Assembly: GCA_021647345.1 (NCBI GenBank)
Contig: JAKIUX010000036.1
Span: 1-7,352 of the forward strand
Source of the DNA: Hydrogenimonas sp.
Lineage (GTDB): Bacteria; Campylobacterota; Campylobacteria; Campylobacterales; Hydrogenimonadaceae
Direction: 5' to 3'
DNA length: 7,352 nucleotides
Part shown: positions 1 to 6,549 of the stretch, one piece after another
Layout of the letters: each line of letters opens with the position of its first letter
How positions within the stretch are numbered: the stretch's first letter is position 1
Made by a program: the position numbers and the translations under genes
The notes under the pieces: model-generated
Database searches by the model: none
What the model was told of the DNA's origin: nothing
Seen by the model: only the letters and a program-made list of their open reading frames with translations

Positions 1-1
1 A

Positions 2-1333
2 TATAGTTTAAAAATGGCAAATTTCTCCTGTATGGGTATTGCCGGAGGAACTTTTGTGATGTTGCTAGCCTGATTTCTTTTTAGTTACGCTCCGCTTTAT
101 ACGCTCTATTGGCCGCTACCGGTAGATACAGAGCAGTTTTCTATTATTGGCGGTATAGTCTATATTATAGGTGTCGTTTTTATTATGATAGGGACTTTTT
201 TATATACGTATAATGTCTTTAAAACGATTTTGTATACCCCTGAAGGCTGGACAAAGCAGCCGTCCGGTAAGCTTCTTAGCTCTGCTCTTGGTCTTGAAGG
301 ACTCTTGAACTTTTTTAGACGAGTAAAAAAGGAGCATCTTGTTCCTCTTCCGATTGCCGCTATCTCTAGAGGAACCATCGATATGGGGCTAAATGCAATC
401 GTAATCTCTTCGGCGGGTGTACTGATTTTAATTTATATGGTCGGTACCATTTTTGGGGCTGAGTTGAAAGATACTTGGGTTGATGCTCTGCTGTATAAAA
501 ATATCTTTTGGTGGGGTCTTGATCTTATAGCCGATGGTCTTGTGCTTATCTTTGTCGCGGGTACATGGTATCTTATAGCAATGCTGATCACCGGCAAAGA
601 TCTATATATGCAAAATATTGCAAGGGCTGCACTCTTTACGGAAATGATAGTCTCATGGACCGTATGGTCGCATCACCTAATGTCGGATCAAGGGCAATCT
701 AATATGCTCAAAGTGCTTTCCGGTGAAGTGGTGACGGCGTTTGAGCTAGTTACGCAAGGTATTGCCGTTTTCATTACTCTTGTTACATTATGGAGAGCAA
801 GACCGTTAAAAATGACAAATGAGCTTAAATTTTTGCTTGCCGGGATTCTTGGCTTTATGCTGGCGGTGCCTGCCGGTATTATACAGGCTGATCTTGGAAT
901 GAACAGGATTTTGCACAATACCCAGTGGATTATAGGTACGCATGTTCATGTTGCCATATTGGTAGGTCTTACAATGACTCTTTATAGTGCAATATATGTT
1001 CTATTTCCTATTTTGACAAACGGCGCTAAACTCTATAGTCAGAAATTGGCAAATTGGCACTTCTGGCTTCATCTAATAGGTAGTATCGGCATGGGAGCTT
1101 TCATGGGAATGGCCGGCATGGATGGCATGCTTAGAAGGGCCGTATATACCAACGGCGAGTATGATTTTTATATGATATTGGCCGGAATATGTGGCATTAT
1201 GATTATGGCCGCTTTTTTTATCTTTATATATAACATTATCATGAGTATCGGTCTTAAAGGTCTTATAGGCATATATCAGCCATCTAAAATAGATACGAGA
1301 GAGAGTGTTTTAGAAGATAAAAAGGAGTCGTGA
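2..1333 (+). CDS. gNOR-like heme-copper nitric oxide reductase catalytic subunit (b(o/a)3-type oxidase subunit I family), 5' partial, interrupted by TGA
   Basis: This integral membrane subunit should carry a low-spin heme and a heme/metal active site and probably reduces NO to N2O. Its beginning, with helices I-II, lies before the window. Frame 2 is the only open frame at the left edge but contains a TGA at 71-73; the first start codon after it is ATG 185, giving an uninterrupted 382-residue ORF (numbering used here). About ten hydrophobic helices are visible, matching helices III-XII of the family. Visible active-site residues are the His163-His164 pair (helix VII, SHHLMSDQG), His253-x-His255 (helix X, GTHVHVAI) and Glu187 (helix VIII, AFELV), which aligns with the conserved NorB glutamate. 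The helix VI oxidase motif HPxVY is absent: WWGLDLIADG aligns without gaps to NorB WWVVHLWVEG, putting Asp113 at the metal-ligand His. From memory, an Asp there marks gNOR of Campylobacterota and Aquificota. An oxygen reductase is less likely. It ends in TGATG, overlapping the next gene. Confidence 0.8.
71..73 (+). other. In-frame TGA codon within the NOR-like gene
   Basis: Upstream codons read MGIAGGTFVMLLA, then TGA, then FLFSYAPLYTLYWP. Both sides are clearly one transmembrane helix and its following loop in the same frame, and both other frames are closed at the left edge. TGG (Trp) is one transition away and fits this aromatic-rich helix. TGA is used as a normal terminator at 1331-1333, 3380-3382, 6533-6535 and 7281-7283, so a genome-wide code change is unlikely. 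No start codon of any kind occurs in frame between 74 and 184. Confidence 0.85.
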
Positions 1334-1488
1334 TGAAATATATGGTAGTTGTTCTTTTGCTAATTGCGATTGCAGTTGCCGCTCTCTTTATAATAGATAA
1401 GAGCGTTCCAATGTTAATAGTTGCGATAGTCTCGATAATAGCCGGCTATTTTCTTGCTGTTTTTACTATTTCAAAAGAAGAGAAATAG
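1333..1488 (+). CDS. Small two-helix membrane protein following the NOR-like gene
   Basis: This 51-residue protein starts at ATG 1333, which overlaps the upstream stop by one base (TGATG), so translation is probably coupled. AAGGAG at 1322-1327 lies 5 nt before the start. Residues 4-21 and roughly 26-46 are hydrophobic helices joined by a short IDKSVP turn; the tail, ISKEEK, is charged. It contains no cysteine or histidine, so it is not a heme or metal subunit. I do not recognise the family. By position it is probably an accessory or assembly subunit of the heme-copper enzyme, comparable to the small helical subunits seen beside many oxidase subunits I. That role is inferred from position and topology only. 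Confidence 0.7.
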   Translation: MKYMVVVLLLIAIAVAALFIIDKSVPMLIVAIVSIIAGYFLAVFTISKEEK

Positions 1489-1694
1489 CGACGCTATATA
1501 TAGACGTATGCCGAAAAGGCGGTGGTGATGTCACTGCTATAAAAGATATAAAGGCAAAAGGTGGCTCCTCTGCGATAAAGGAGGAGCTAAAGTAAAAAGA
1601 TATCTGCCTTTGCGATGGTGGTTGCAATATTGACTGTAAGATTTCTGGCATATGCGCTATGAAGTTAAAAAGTGAGTTCGTAAAGAAAGCGTAG
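1485..1694 (+). pseudogene. Degraded or unusual Cys-rich small ORF (no start codon, one internal TAA)
   Basis: In one frame this stretch reads TLYIDVCRKGGGDV, then a Lys-rich segment ending SSAIKEELK, a TAA at 1593-1595, then KDICLCDGGCNIDC and CAMKLKSEFVKKA before a TAG at 1692-1694. The stretch looks coding: it uses the same ATA/AAA/AAG/GGT codons as the neighbours and has six cysteines, five of them clustered after the TAA. No ATG, GTG or TTG opens the frame. The codon at 1485-1487 is ATA, preceded by a purine-rich AAGAAGAG, so a lost ATG start is possible. Joined, it would be a protein of about 69 residues. I do not recognise the family; a small metal-binding or maturation protein of the NOR operon is a guess. 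It could also be chance openness. Confidence 0.35.
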
Positions 1695-1749
1695 GGTATA
1701 TTATTTGATTTTGCCTTTTTTTTATACAAACAACACTTTTTTTCTTGGA

Positions 1750-1755
1750 TAGAAT
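1750..1755 (+). promoter_or_regulatory. Possible -10 element (TAGAAT) for the dmsBC-nasA operon
   Basis: TAGAAT follows a T-rich run (1734-1745), the upstream context often seen for the main sigma factor of Campylobacterota, where a -35 box is weak or absent. It would give a start near 1762 and a leader of about 25 nt containing AAAGGAT (1776-1782), 4 nt before ATG 1787. This is a pattern match only. Confidence 0.35.
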
Positions 1756-1786
1756 TGGCTCAGTGATATCCTAACAAAGGATCTGA

Positions 1787-3382
1787 ATGAGCGAGTTGCA
1801 GAGCCCGATAGATAGCTTTTTAAATCACAAAGCGCAGACAGGTATGCAGTGCGGCAACTACTCTATCGATATCCCTGAGCTTAAAGAGGGTGAGCAGTAC
1901 CGCTTCCATTTCGATATGACCGCATGTGTCGGATGCCACTGCTGCGAAGTTGCGTGTAACGAGCAGAACGGAAACCCTGCCGATATAAAGTGGCGCAGGG
2001 TAGGGGAGATGGAGACGGGAAGCTTTCCCGACGTTCTTCAGCTTTTCAACTCAATGAGCTGCAACCACTGCATAGAGCCGGAGTGTCTTAAAGGGTGCCC
2101 CACCAACAGCTACATAAAGCTTGACAACGGTGTTGTCTATCATGTCGACGAGGATTGCATAGGGTGCCAGTACTGCACATGGAACTGCCCTTACGAGGTT
2201 CCTGTTTTCCATAAAGAGAGAGGGATCGTCACAAAGTGCCATATGTGCGTGGACAAACTTGAAAAGAGCCAGACTCCGGCCTGTGTTCAAGCCTGTCCCG
2301 CCGGCGCCATAGAGATCGAGGCAGTAAACAAAGATGAGTGGATCAAAAACGGTATGGCTAAAGAGGGGGTTGCACCACATCTGCCCGACATAGATATAAC
2401 AAAGCCCACCACGCGCTATACCCTGCCAAAACTTCCTGAAGGCGAAGAGATTCGCCCGGCCGACGAGCATATTTTAAAACCTGCGCATCCTGAACTTCCT
2501 CTCGTTTTCATGACCGTATTAACGCAGATGAGCGTAGGAGGGTTCGTGGCGCTCTTTTTCGGAGAGCTTCTTTATGCATTGGGGCTAAACCTTCCGGCGC
2601 CAAATTTATGGATGGTTATTGCTGTTTTGGTTCCGGCAGCCGTAGGATTGCCTCTTTCGGCTCTTCACCTTGGAAGGCCGGCTCTTGCAATGACCGCTAT
2701 GAAAAATCTAAAAACTTCTTGGCTAAGCCGTGAGGCAGCGGCCTTGGGAGCGTATGCCGCCGGTGTTACTATATTGGTCGCTCTTTATATATTCGATACT
2801 CCCGGATGGTTAAAGCTGCTGTTCGAGATTCCGGTAGCGGCTTTGGGTCTCTACGGAATCTATGCGCAGTCGATGATATATCGCATAAAGGCGCGCCCGG
2901 CATGGAACAGAGTCTCAACGACACTGCGCTTTTTCGGCACGGGATATCTCGGTTTTTTGCTTGTAGCGCTCGTTTTGGCCTTTACTGCCGACTCCAGGAG
3001 CCTGCTTGCGCTTATGGCTCCGACTTTGATGCTCGGGTTGTATCAGATGCACCTGATCTATGAAGAGATGCTTTATTACAGATATCTTGATAAGAGTGAT
3101 CCGCTCTACTATCAGTTGAGCAGAACCAAAAGGCTTCTTGAGGAGTATTTTGCGGGGTTGAAGAGGTTTCGGCTTATAAGTCTAGCCATATTTGGCATTG
3201 CCATGCCGTTGGCAGCTGTTGTATTTGCGGCAGCAGGTATGGCAGCGGCTTCTGCGGCAGTTTTGGCGGCGGCCCTTCTTGGAGCATTTGTTAGCGAGAT
3301 TGCGGGGCGATACCTCTTCTATAGAACAGTTGTGCCCCTTGGACTTGCCGGAAACTTTTTCGCCGGTAACCAGAGGCATTGA
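1787..3382 (+). CDS. Fused four-cluster ferredoxin / DmsC-type membrane anchor (electron-transfer subunit of a molybdoenzyme)
   Basis: This 531-residue protein should take electrons from membrane quinol and pass them through iron-sulfur clusters to the molybdoenzyme encoded next. Residues 40-180 form a DmsB/NrfC-type ferredoxin with four Cys sets: C47-C50-C53-C57, C92-C95-C100-C104, C124-C127-C130-C134 and C151-C154 with C166-C170, enough for four [4Fe-4S] clusters. A linker (about 180-235, with the family-typical PTTRYTLP) leads to a DmsC-like anchor with about eight hydrophobic helices (from 237 to 525). The anchor has the DmsC hallmark HLGRPALA followed by SWLSREA (294-317). There is no signal peptide, so the cluster domain should face the cytoplasm. 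In E. coli DmsB and DmsC are separate proteins; here they are one chain. The start at ATG 1787 is supported by AAAGGAT. The next gene begins 12 nt after the stop, so the two are surely co-transcribed. Confidence 0.9.
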   Translation: MSELQSPIDSFLNHKAQTGMQCGNYSIDIPELKEGEQYRFHFDMTACVGCHCCEVACNEQNGNPADIKWRRVGEMETGSFPDVLQLFNSMSCNHCIEPECLKGCPTNSYIKLDNGVVYHVDEDCIGCQYCTWNCPYEVPVFHKERGIVTKCHMCVDKLEKSQTPACVQACPAGAIEIEAVNKDEWIKNGMAKEGVAPHLPDIDITKPTTRYTLPKLPEGEEIRPADEHILKPAHPELPLVFMTVLTQMSVGGFVALFFGELLYALGLNLPAPNLWMVIAVLVPAAVGLPLSALHLGRPALAMTAMKNLKTSWLSREAAALGAYAAGVTILVALYIFDTPGWLKLLFEIPVAALGLYGIYAQSMIYRIKARPAWNRVSTTLRFFGTGYLGFLLVALVLAFTADSRSLLALMAPTLMLGLYQMHLIYEEMLYYRYLDKSDPLYYQLSRTKRLLEEYFAGLKRFRLISLAIFGIAMPLAAVVFAAAGMAAASAAVLAAALLGAFVSEIAGRYLFYRTVVPLGLAGNFFAGNQRH

Positions 3383-3394
3383 AAGGATCGATAG

Positions 3395-5695
3395 ATGTTT
3401 AAAAAGATAAAAGATTTTCTGGGCCTGGATATAAAAGAGCAGAAGTATGCGCTTGTAGATGACCCATTTTTCGGTAAAGTTGCCAAAGAGAAAGCGCCTG
3501 AAAAGTGGGTTAGAAGCACATGCGGATACTGCGGTGTAGGGTGCGGCCTTTATATAGGCGTAAAAAACGAAGATCCGGTATATGTAAAGGGTGATCCTGA
3601 CCATCCGGTAAATATGGGAACGCTTTGTCCAAAAGGTTTGAGCGAGCATGAGATGGTAAGAGCTCCTACAAGGCTTCCCGGTGCTATGATAAAAAGAGAT
3701 GGCAAGTTTGTTGAGGTTGATTGGGATGAGGCTTTCAAAGAGGTAAGCGGTAAGTTCAAGAAGATCCAGGCTGAATATGGCAAAAAGAGTATTGCTGTCA
3801 TCTCCACAGGGCAGCTCTTGAGCGAAGAGTTTTATGCGCTTGGAAAGTTTGTGCAGCTTGGGCTTGAGACAAACAATTATGACGGAAACACAACACTCTG
3901 TATGGCGAGCGCGGTTATGGGGTATAAGCAGAGTTTTGGTAGCGACGGCCCTCCCGGTTGCTACGAAGATTTCAGCCATGCAGAGGTTATAATGCTAATT
4001 GGCGCCAACATCGCCGACAACCATCCGATTTTAAAGCTCCATATTGCAAAAAATAGAAAAATAAGGGGCAAAAAACCAACCATTATAGTGGTAGATCCGC
4101 GCCACTCAAAGACGGCAAATATGGCGGACATCTACCTTCCTATAAAACCGAGAACCGATCTGGCTCTGATTAACGGACTTTGCTACATCATTCACGCACA
4201 GGGGTGGATGGACGAGAGGTTCATCTCGGAGCGTACCGTCGGGTATAGGGAGTTTATCAAAGAGATTCAGAAATATCCTCCCCAGGAGGTTGCGCACATT
4301 ACAGGTATTGATGTTAAAACTCTCTATGAAGTCGCGAGACTCTACGCCGCAGCGGATGCGGCTATGAGTGCTTGGACAATGGGTGTGAACCAGAGCGCGC
4401 TTGGAACCGATACCGTTAGCGCCATAGTCAATCTTGCTCTTATGACCGGAAATCTAGGAAAGCCTGGAGGTGCCCCTATGAGTATTACTGGTCAGTGTAA
4501 CGCTATGGGTACGCGAGAGTGCGGTTTTACAAGCTCAATTCCAGGCTATAGAAACTTCGCAAGCGCAAAAGATAGAGCCGAGTACGCATCTATAGTCGGA
4601 GTTCCTGAAGAGCTGATTCCAAAAGAGAGAGGGTACGCCTACCCTCAGATAATAGAGGCGATAGAGAGAGGCGAGATAAAAGCACTCTGGGTTGTGGCGA
4701 CCAATCCTCTTGTTAGTTTTCCCAATCAGGAGCAGTTAAGAAGTGCACTTAAAAAACTTGATATTCTGGTTGTTCAGGATAGCTTTATGAGCGATACGGC
4801 AAAAGAGGCCGATGTACTCTTCGGTGCCGCCACATGGAGCGAAAAAACGGGAGTCTACACCAACTCCGAGAGGCGCTGCAACCTGGCCAAAAAGTCTGTT
4901 CCTAACTACAAAAACTCAAAAAGCGACTTTGAGATAGTGGTGGAGTTTAGCAGATATTTTGAAGGCAAATATGATCTTCTTTTTAACGGTTGGAGTGGAC
5001 CTGAAGATGCTTTTGAGGAGTGGAAGAGGGTAAGCAGAGGCAGACTTTGTGACTACAGCGGCATGAGCTATGAGAAGATAGAGAAGCTTGGAGGCATTCA
5101 GTGGCCCTGCAACGATGAGCACCCGGAGGGGACCCCCAGGCTCTACTATGAAGGTATGCCTACACCAAACGTTGAGGAAAGACCTAAGTTCGTATTTTCT
5201 GAGTGGCAACCGCTGCAAGAGGATGTATGCAGCTCTTTTCCTATGGTTCTAAATACCGGCCGAACGGTTGAGCAGTTTCATACAAGAACCAAAACAGGAA
5301 CTATTAAAATACTCGAAGATCTCGCCCCTGAAGCTTGGGTTGAGCTAAGCCAAAAAGATGCAAAGAAGCTGAAGGTAAAGAGCGGCGATCGCATAAGCCT
5401 AAGCAGTGCAAGAGGGCGAGTCGACAATGTAGTTGTAAAGGTTACCGAGGCGGTTAGAGAGGGTACCGTTTTTGTACCGTTTCACTTCAACGCCCAGCTT
5501 GTCAACAGATTGACGCAGTCGCTTTTTGATCCCAAGTCTTTCGAGCCAAACTATAAGCAGACGGCCATTCAGCTTCATAGCAAGGCAGTGCCTGAGGGCA
5601 TAGTACTTAAAGAGGATGAGATAGCCGGAGCGCTTGGGTATGACAAGGTTTCAAGCACAAGAGAAGAGGCGAGGGCAAAAAGTGAGAGAGTTTAG
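3395..5695 (+). CDS. nasA: NasA/NarB-type molybdopterin nitrate reductase catalytic subunit, cytoplasmic
   Basis: This 766-residue Mo-bisMGD enzyme probably reduces nitrate to nitrite. The N-terminal [4Fe-4S] motif is C43-C46-C50-C78, with Lys80 as the usual electron-relay lysine. The Mo ligand should be Cys169 in TLCMASAV. The absence of His after this Cys argues against formate dehydrogenase, and the following SFGSDGPPGCYEDF is typical of NarB/NasA. Other family marks are MGVNQSALGT (329-338), SITGQCNAMGTRE (363-375), WSEKTGVYTNSERR (481-494), RLCDYSGMSYEK (550-561), GIQWP (567-571), TGRTVEQFHTRTKTG (621-635) and the C-terminal pterin-binding region ending near 730. There is no twin-arginine signal, so it works in the cytoplasm, unlike the periplasmic NapA usual in this phylum. 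It has no extra C-terminal [2Fe-2S] domain. AAAGGAT at 3382-3388 fits the ATG at 3395. Its partner is the upstream fused anchor. Assimilation versus quinol-linked respiration cannot be decided here. Confidence 0.85.
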   Translation: MFKKIKDFLGLDIKEQKYALVDDPFFGKVAKEKAPEKWVRSTCGYCGVGCGLYIGVKNEDPVYVKGDPDHPVNMGTLCPKGLSEHEMVRAPTRLPGAMIKRDGKFVEVDWDEAFKEVSGKFKKIQAEYGKKSIAVISTGQLLSEEFYALGKFVQLGLETNNYDGNTTLCMASAVMGYKQSFGSDGPPGCYEDFSHAEVIMLIGANIADNHPILKLHIAKNRKIRGKKPTIIVVDPRHSKTANMADIYLPIKPRTDLALINGLCYIIHAQGWMDERFISERTVGYREFIKEIQKYPPQEVAHITGIDVKTLYEVARLYAAADAAMSAWTMGVNQSALGTDTVSAIVNLALMTGNLGKPGGAPMSITGQCNAMGTRECGFTSSIPGYRNFASAKDRAEYASIVGVPEELIPKERGYAYPQIIEAIERGEIKALWVVATNPLVSFPNQEQLRSALKKLDILVVQDSFMSDTAKEADVLFGAATWSEKTGVYTNSERRCNLAKKSVPNYKNSKSDFEIVVEFSRYFEGKYDLLFNGWSGPEDAFEEWKRVSRGRLCDYSGMSYEKIEKLGGIQWPCNDEHPEGTPRLYYEGMPTPNVEERPKFVFSEWQPLQEDVCSSFPMVLNTGRTVEQFHTRTKTGTIKILEDLAPEAWVELSQKDAKKLKVKSGDRISLSSARGRVDNVVVKVTEAVREGTVFVPFHFNAQLVNRLTQSLFDPKSFEPNYKQTAIQLHSKAVPEGIVLKEDEIAGALGYDKVSSTREEARAKSERV

Positions 5696-5697
5696 GC

Positions 5698-5717
5698 GCA
5701 AAATCTCCTTTGCCAAT
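5698..5717 (+). terminator. Weak hairpin after nasA
   Basis: GCAAA, a six-base loop ATCTCC, and TTTGC form a short stem just after the nasA stop. A clear U tract does not follow directly (TTTATAGTTTTTTAG comes about 20 nt later). It lies in a 60-nt gap between convergent genes, where a terminator is expected, but the stem is weak. Confidence 0.2.
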
Positions 5718-5755
5718 GATCCGCTCGGTTTATAGTTTTTTAGATATTTCAATTC

Positions 5756-6187
5756 TCATTTGTAAACAGTACCTTCGTGCCGCAGCCATCCTCCGTAAGT
5801 CTCTTTGTCGGGGTCATGGTGCGTCCAGTGTATGATTCCCCCTTTCTCGTTCCATACGAATTCGCCGCTAAACTCTACGATATCTCCTATTTTTAGTTTC
5901 TCAATTTTTGGTGCAATATCGATATTGTGGGCTATCAGAAGAGTTTTTCCGTTTTCGAGTTTAATTATGAAACGCTGATGGCGGCTTCCTTTGTTATCAT
6001 CGGGCAGAATTTTTACCACTTCCCCTTCTCCTTCAACCCATACCTTTTCATTACGGTTATCTTGAATGCCTTCTGCCGAAAAGCTTTTAGGAGAATCTGT
6101 TCTTCCTATATCTTGGTATTTGTAGGTAAAGATATATACCGATATGATTAAAGCGGCGGCTGCAAAAGCGGCAAGATTCTTTTTCAT
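5756..6187 (-). CDS. DUF3465 family exported or membrane-anchored protein
   Basis: This 143-residue protein begins MKKN and has a hydrophobic segment at residues 5-21, with no obvious AxA cleavage site, so it may stay anchored with the rest in the periplasm. The body (about 48-143) matches the DUF3465 pattern as I remember it: VEGEGEVVKILPDD, GSRHQRF (67-73), LLIAHNIDIAP (83-93), a GEFVWNEKGG turn (108-117) and the His-rich HWTHHDP (120-126). The alternating strands and length of about 90 residues suggest a small beta-barrel of OB-fold kind; this is inference. The function of the family is unknown. AAGGAT stands 5 nt upstream of the ATG on the minus strand. It converges on nasA (60-nt gap) and diverges from the small ORF at 6308, so it is a single-gene unit with no evident link to nitrate metabolism. 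Confidence 0.85.
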   Translation of the reverse strand: MKKNLAAFAAAALIISVYIFTYKYQDIGRTDSPKSFSAEGIQDNRNEKVWVEGEGEVVKILPDDNKGSRHQRFIIKLENGKTLLIAHNIDIAPKIEKLKIGDIVEFSGEFVWNEKGGIIHWTHHDPDKETYGGWLRHEGTVYK

Positions 6188-6225
6188 AGGTATCCTTAAA
6201 TATTGTTAGTTATAGTAGATATAGT

Positions 6226-6231
6226 AGTATA
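6226..6231 (-). promoter_or_regulatory. Possible -10 element (TATACT) for the DUF3465 gene
   Basis: Read on the minus strand, TATACT lies about 40 nt before the ATG and is preceded by an A/T-rich tract with TTTAAAG at roughly -35. A direct repeat, TATAGTAG at 6211-6218 and 6220-6227 on the plus strand (9-nt period), overlaps it and the likely start point and could be a regulator site. This is a pattern match only. Confidence 0.3.
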
Positions 6232-6295
6232 TTTGGCTAAAAAGTATCTTTAAATAAAATTTTATTAATATTTGTTTGACCTTCTCTCTTTACGA

Positions 6296-6301
6296 TATAA
6301 T
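6296..6301 (+). promoter_or_regulatory. Consensus -10 box TATAAT, predicting a leaderless mRNA
   Basis: A perfect TATAAT ends 6 nt before ATG 6308. Transcription should begin 6-8 nt after the box, that is, at or next to the A of the start codon. A TTGACC lies upstream at 6276-6281, but with a 14-nt spacer, shorter than the usual 17; a -35 box is often dispensable in Campylobacterota. Confidence 0.65.
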
Positions 6302-6307
6302 CACCCT

Positions 6308-6535
6308 ATGATGTCAGATAAAGAGAAAGCGTTGTTGGCCGTAAGCGGTGAAACGTTCGAGTCTTTAGAACTCTTTTCCAAAATCTTGAAAAAAGCTCCT
6401 GAAAAGATAGTCGAGGAGGCGCTGGAGAGATATTTTACAAACATCCAAGATGAGATGGTTCAAAAGAGCCTGCTTGACGATAATGCTCAGACTAATTTGA
6501 GTTATGATGAGTTTTGGGATGGAGTTGAGCTTTGA
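6308..6535 (+). CDS. Small acidic hypothetical protein, antitoxin-like in form
   Basis: This 75-residue protein starts ATG-ATG at 6308/6311. The frame is open back to a TTG at 6272, but that codon lies upstream of the TATAAT box and has no ribosome binding site, so I reject it. There is no Shine-Dalgarno before 6308 either, in keeping with a leaderless transcript. The protein is soluble, with two probable helices: about 14-29 (FESLELFSKILKK) and 31-55 (PEKIVEEALERYF). The second resembles the last helix of ribbon-helix-helix/CopG-type antitoxins. The tail, NLSYDEFWDGVEL, is acidic and aromatic like toxin-binding tails. No toxin gene lies on either side, so if it is an antitoxin it is an orphan. 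I do not recognise a specific family. Confidence 0.65.
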   Translation: MMSDKEKALLAVSGETFESLELFSKILKKAPEKIVEEALERYFTNIQDEMVQKSLLDDNAQTNLSYDEFWDGVEL

Positions 6536-6549
6536 GACCTTTTTTCATT

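Noticed and set aside
71..115. Selenocysteine insertion at the in-frame TGA
   Set aside because: I see no stable stem-loop with a suitable apical loop just after the TGA, and a transmembrane helix position is an unlikely place for Sec.
1564..1587. GCTCCTC / GAGGAGC hairpin as a terminator of the NOR operon
   Set aside because: A 7-bp stem with a 10-nt loop exists, but no U tract follows on either strand and it lies inside the coding-like stretch, so it may be chance.
1466..1729. 87-residue minus-strand ORF in the gap after the small membrane protein
   Set aside because: It starts with TTG, has no good ribosome binding site, is low in complexity, and overlaps a more convincing plus-strand coding remnant.
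2051..2470. 139-residue minus-strand ORF
   Set aside because: It is antisense to the cysteine-cluster part of the ferredoxin domain; its openness comes from the codon pattern of the real gene.
2806..3063. 85-residue plus-strand ORF
   Set aside because: It lies inside the DmsC-like anchor in another frame and has no supporting motif.
3182..3979. 265-residue minus-strand ORF
   Set aside because: It lies antisense across the end of the dmsBC fusion and the start of nasA, both with clear family motifs; its translation has no recognisable domain.
5927..6151. 74-residue plus-strand ORF
   Set aside because: It is antisense to the DUF3465 gene, whose motifs and ribosome binding site are clear.
6272..6307. 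TTG 6272 as the start of the small ORF
   Set aside because: The added residues are unsupported, there is no ribosome binding site, and the codon lies upstream of a perfect TATAAT promoter box.
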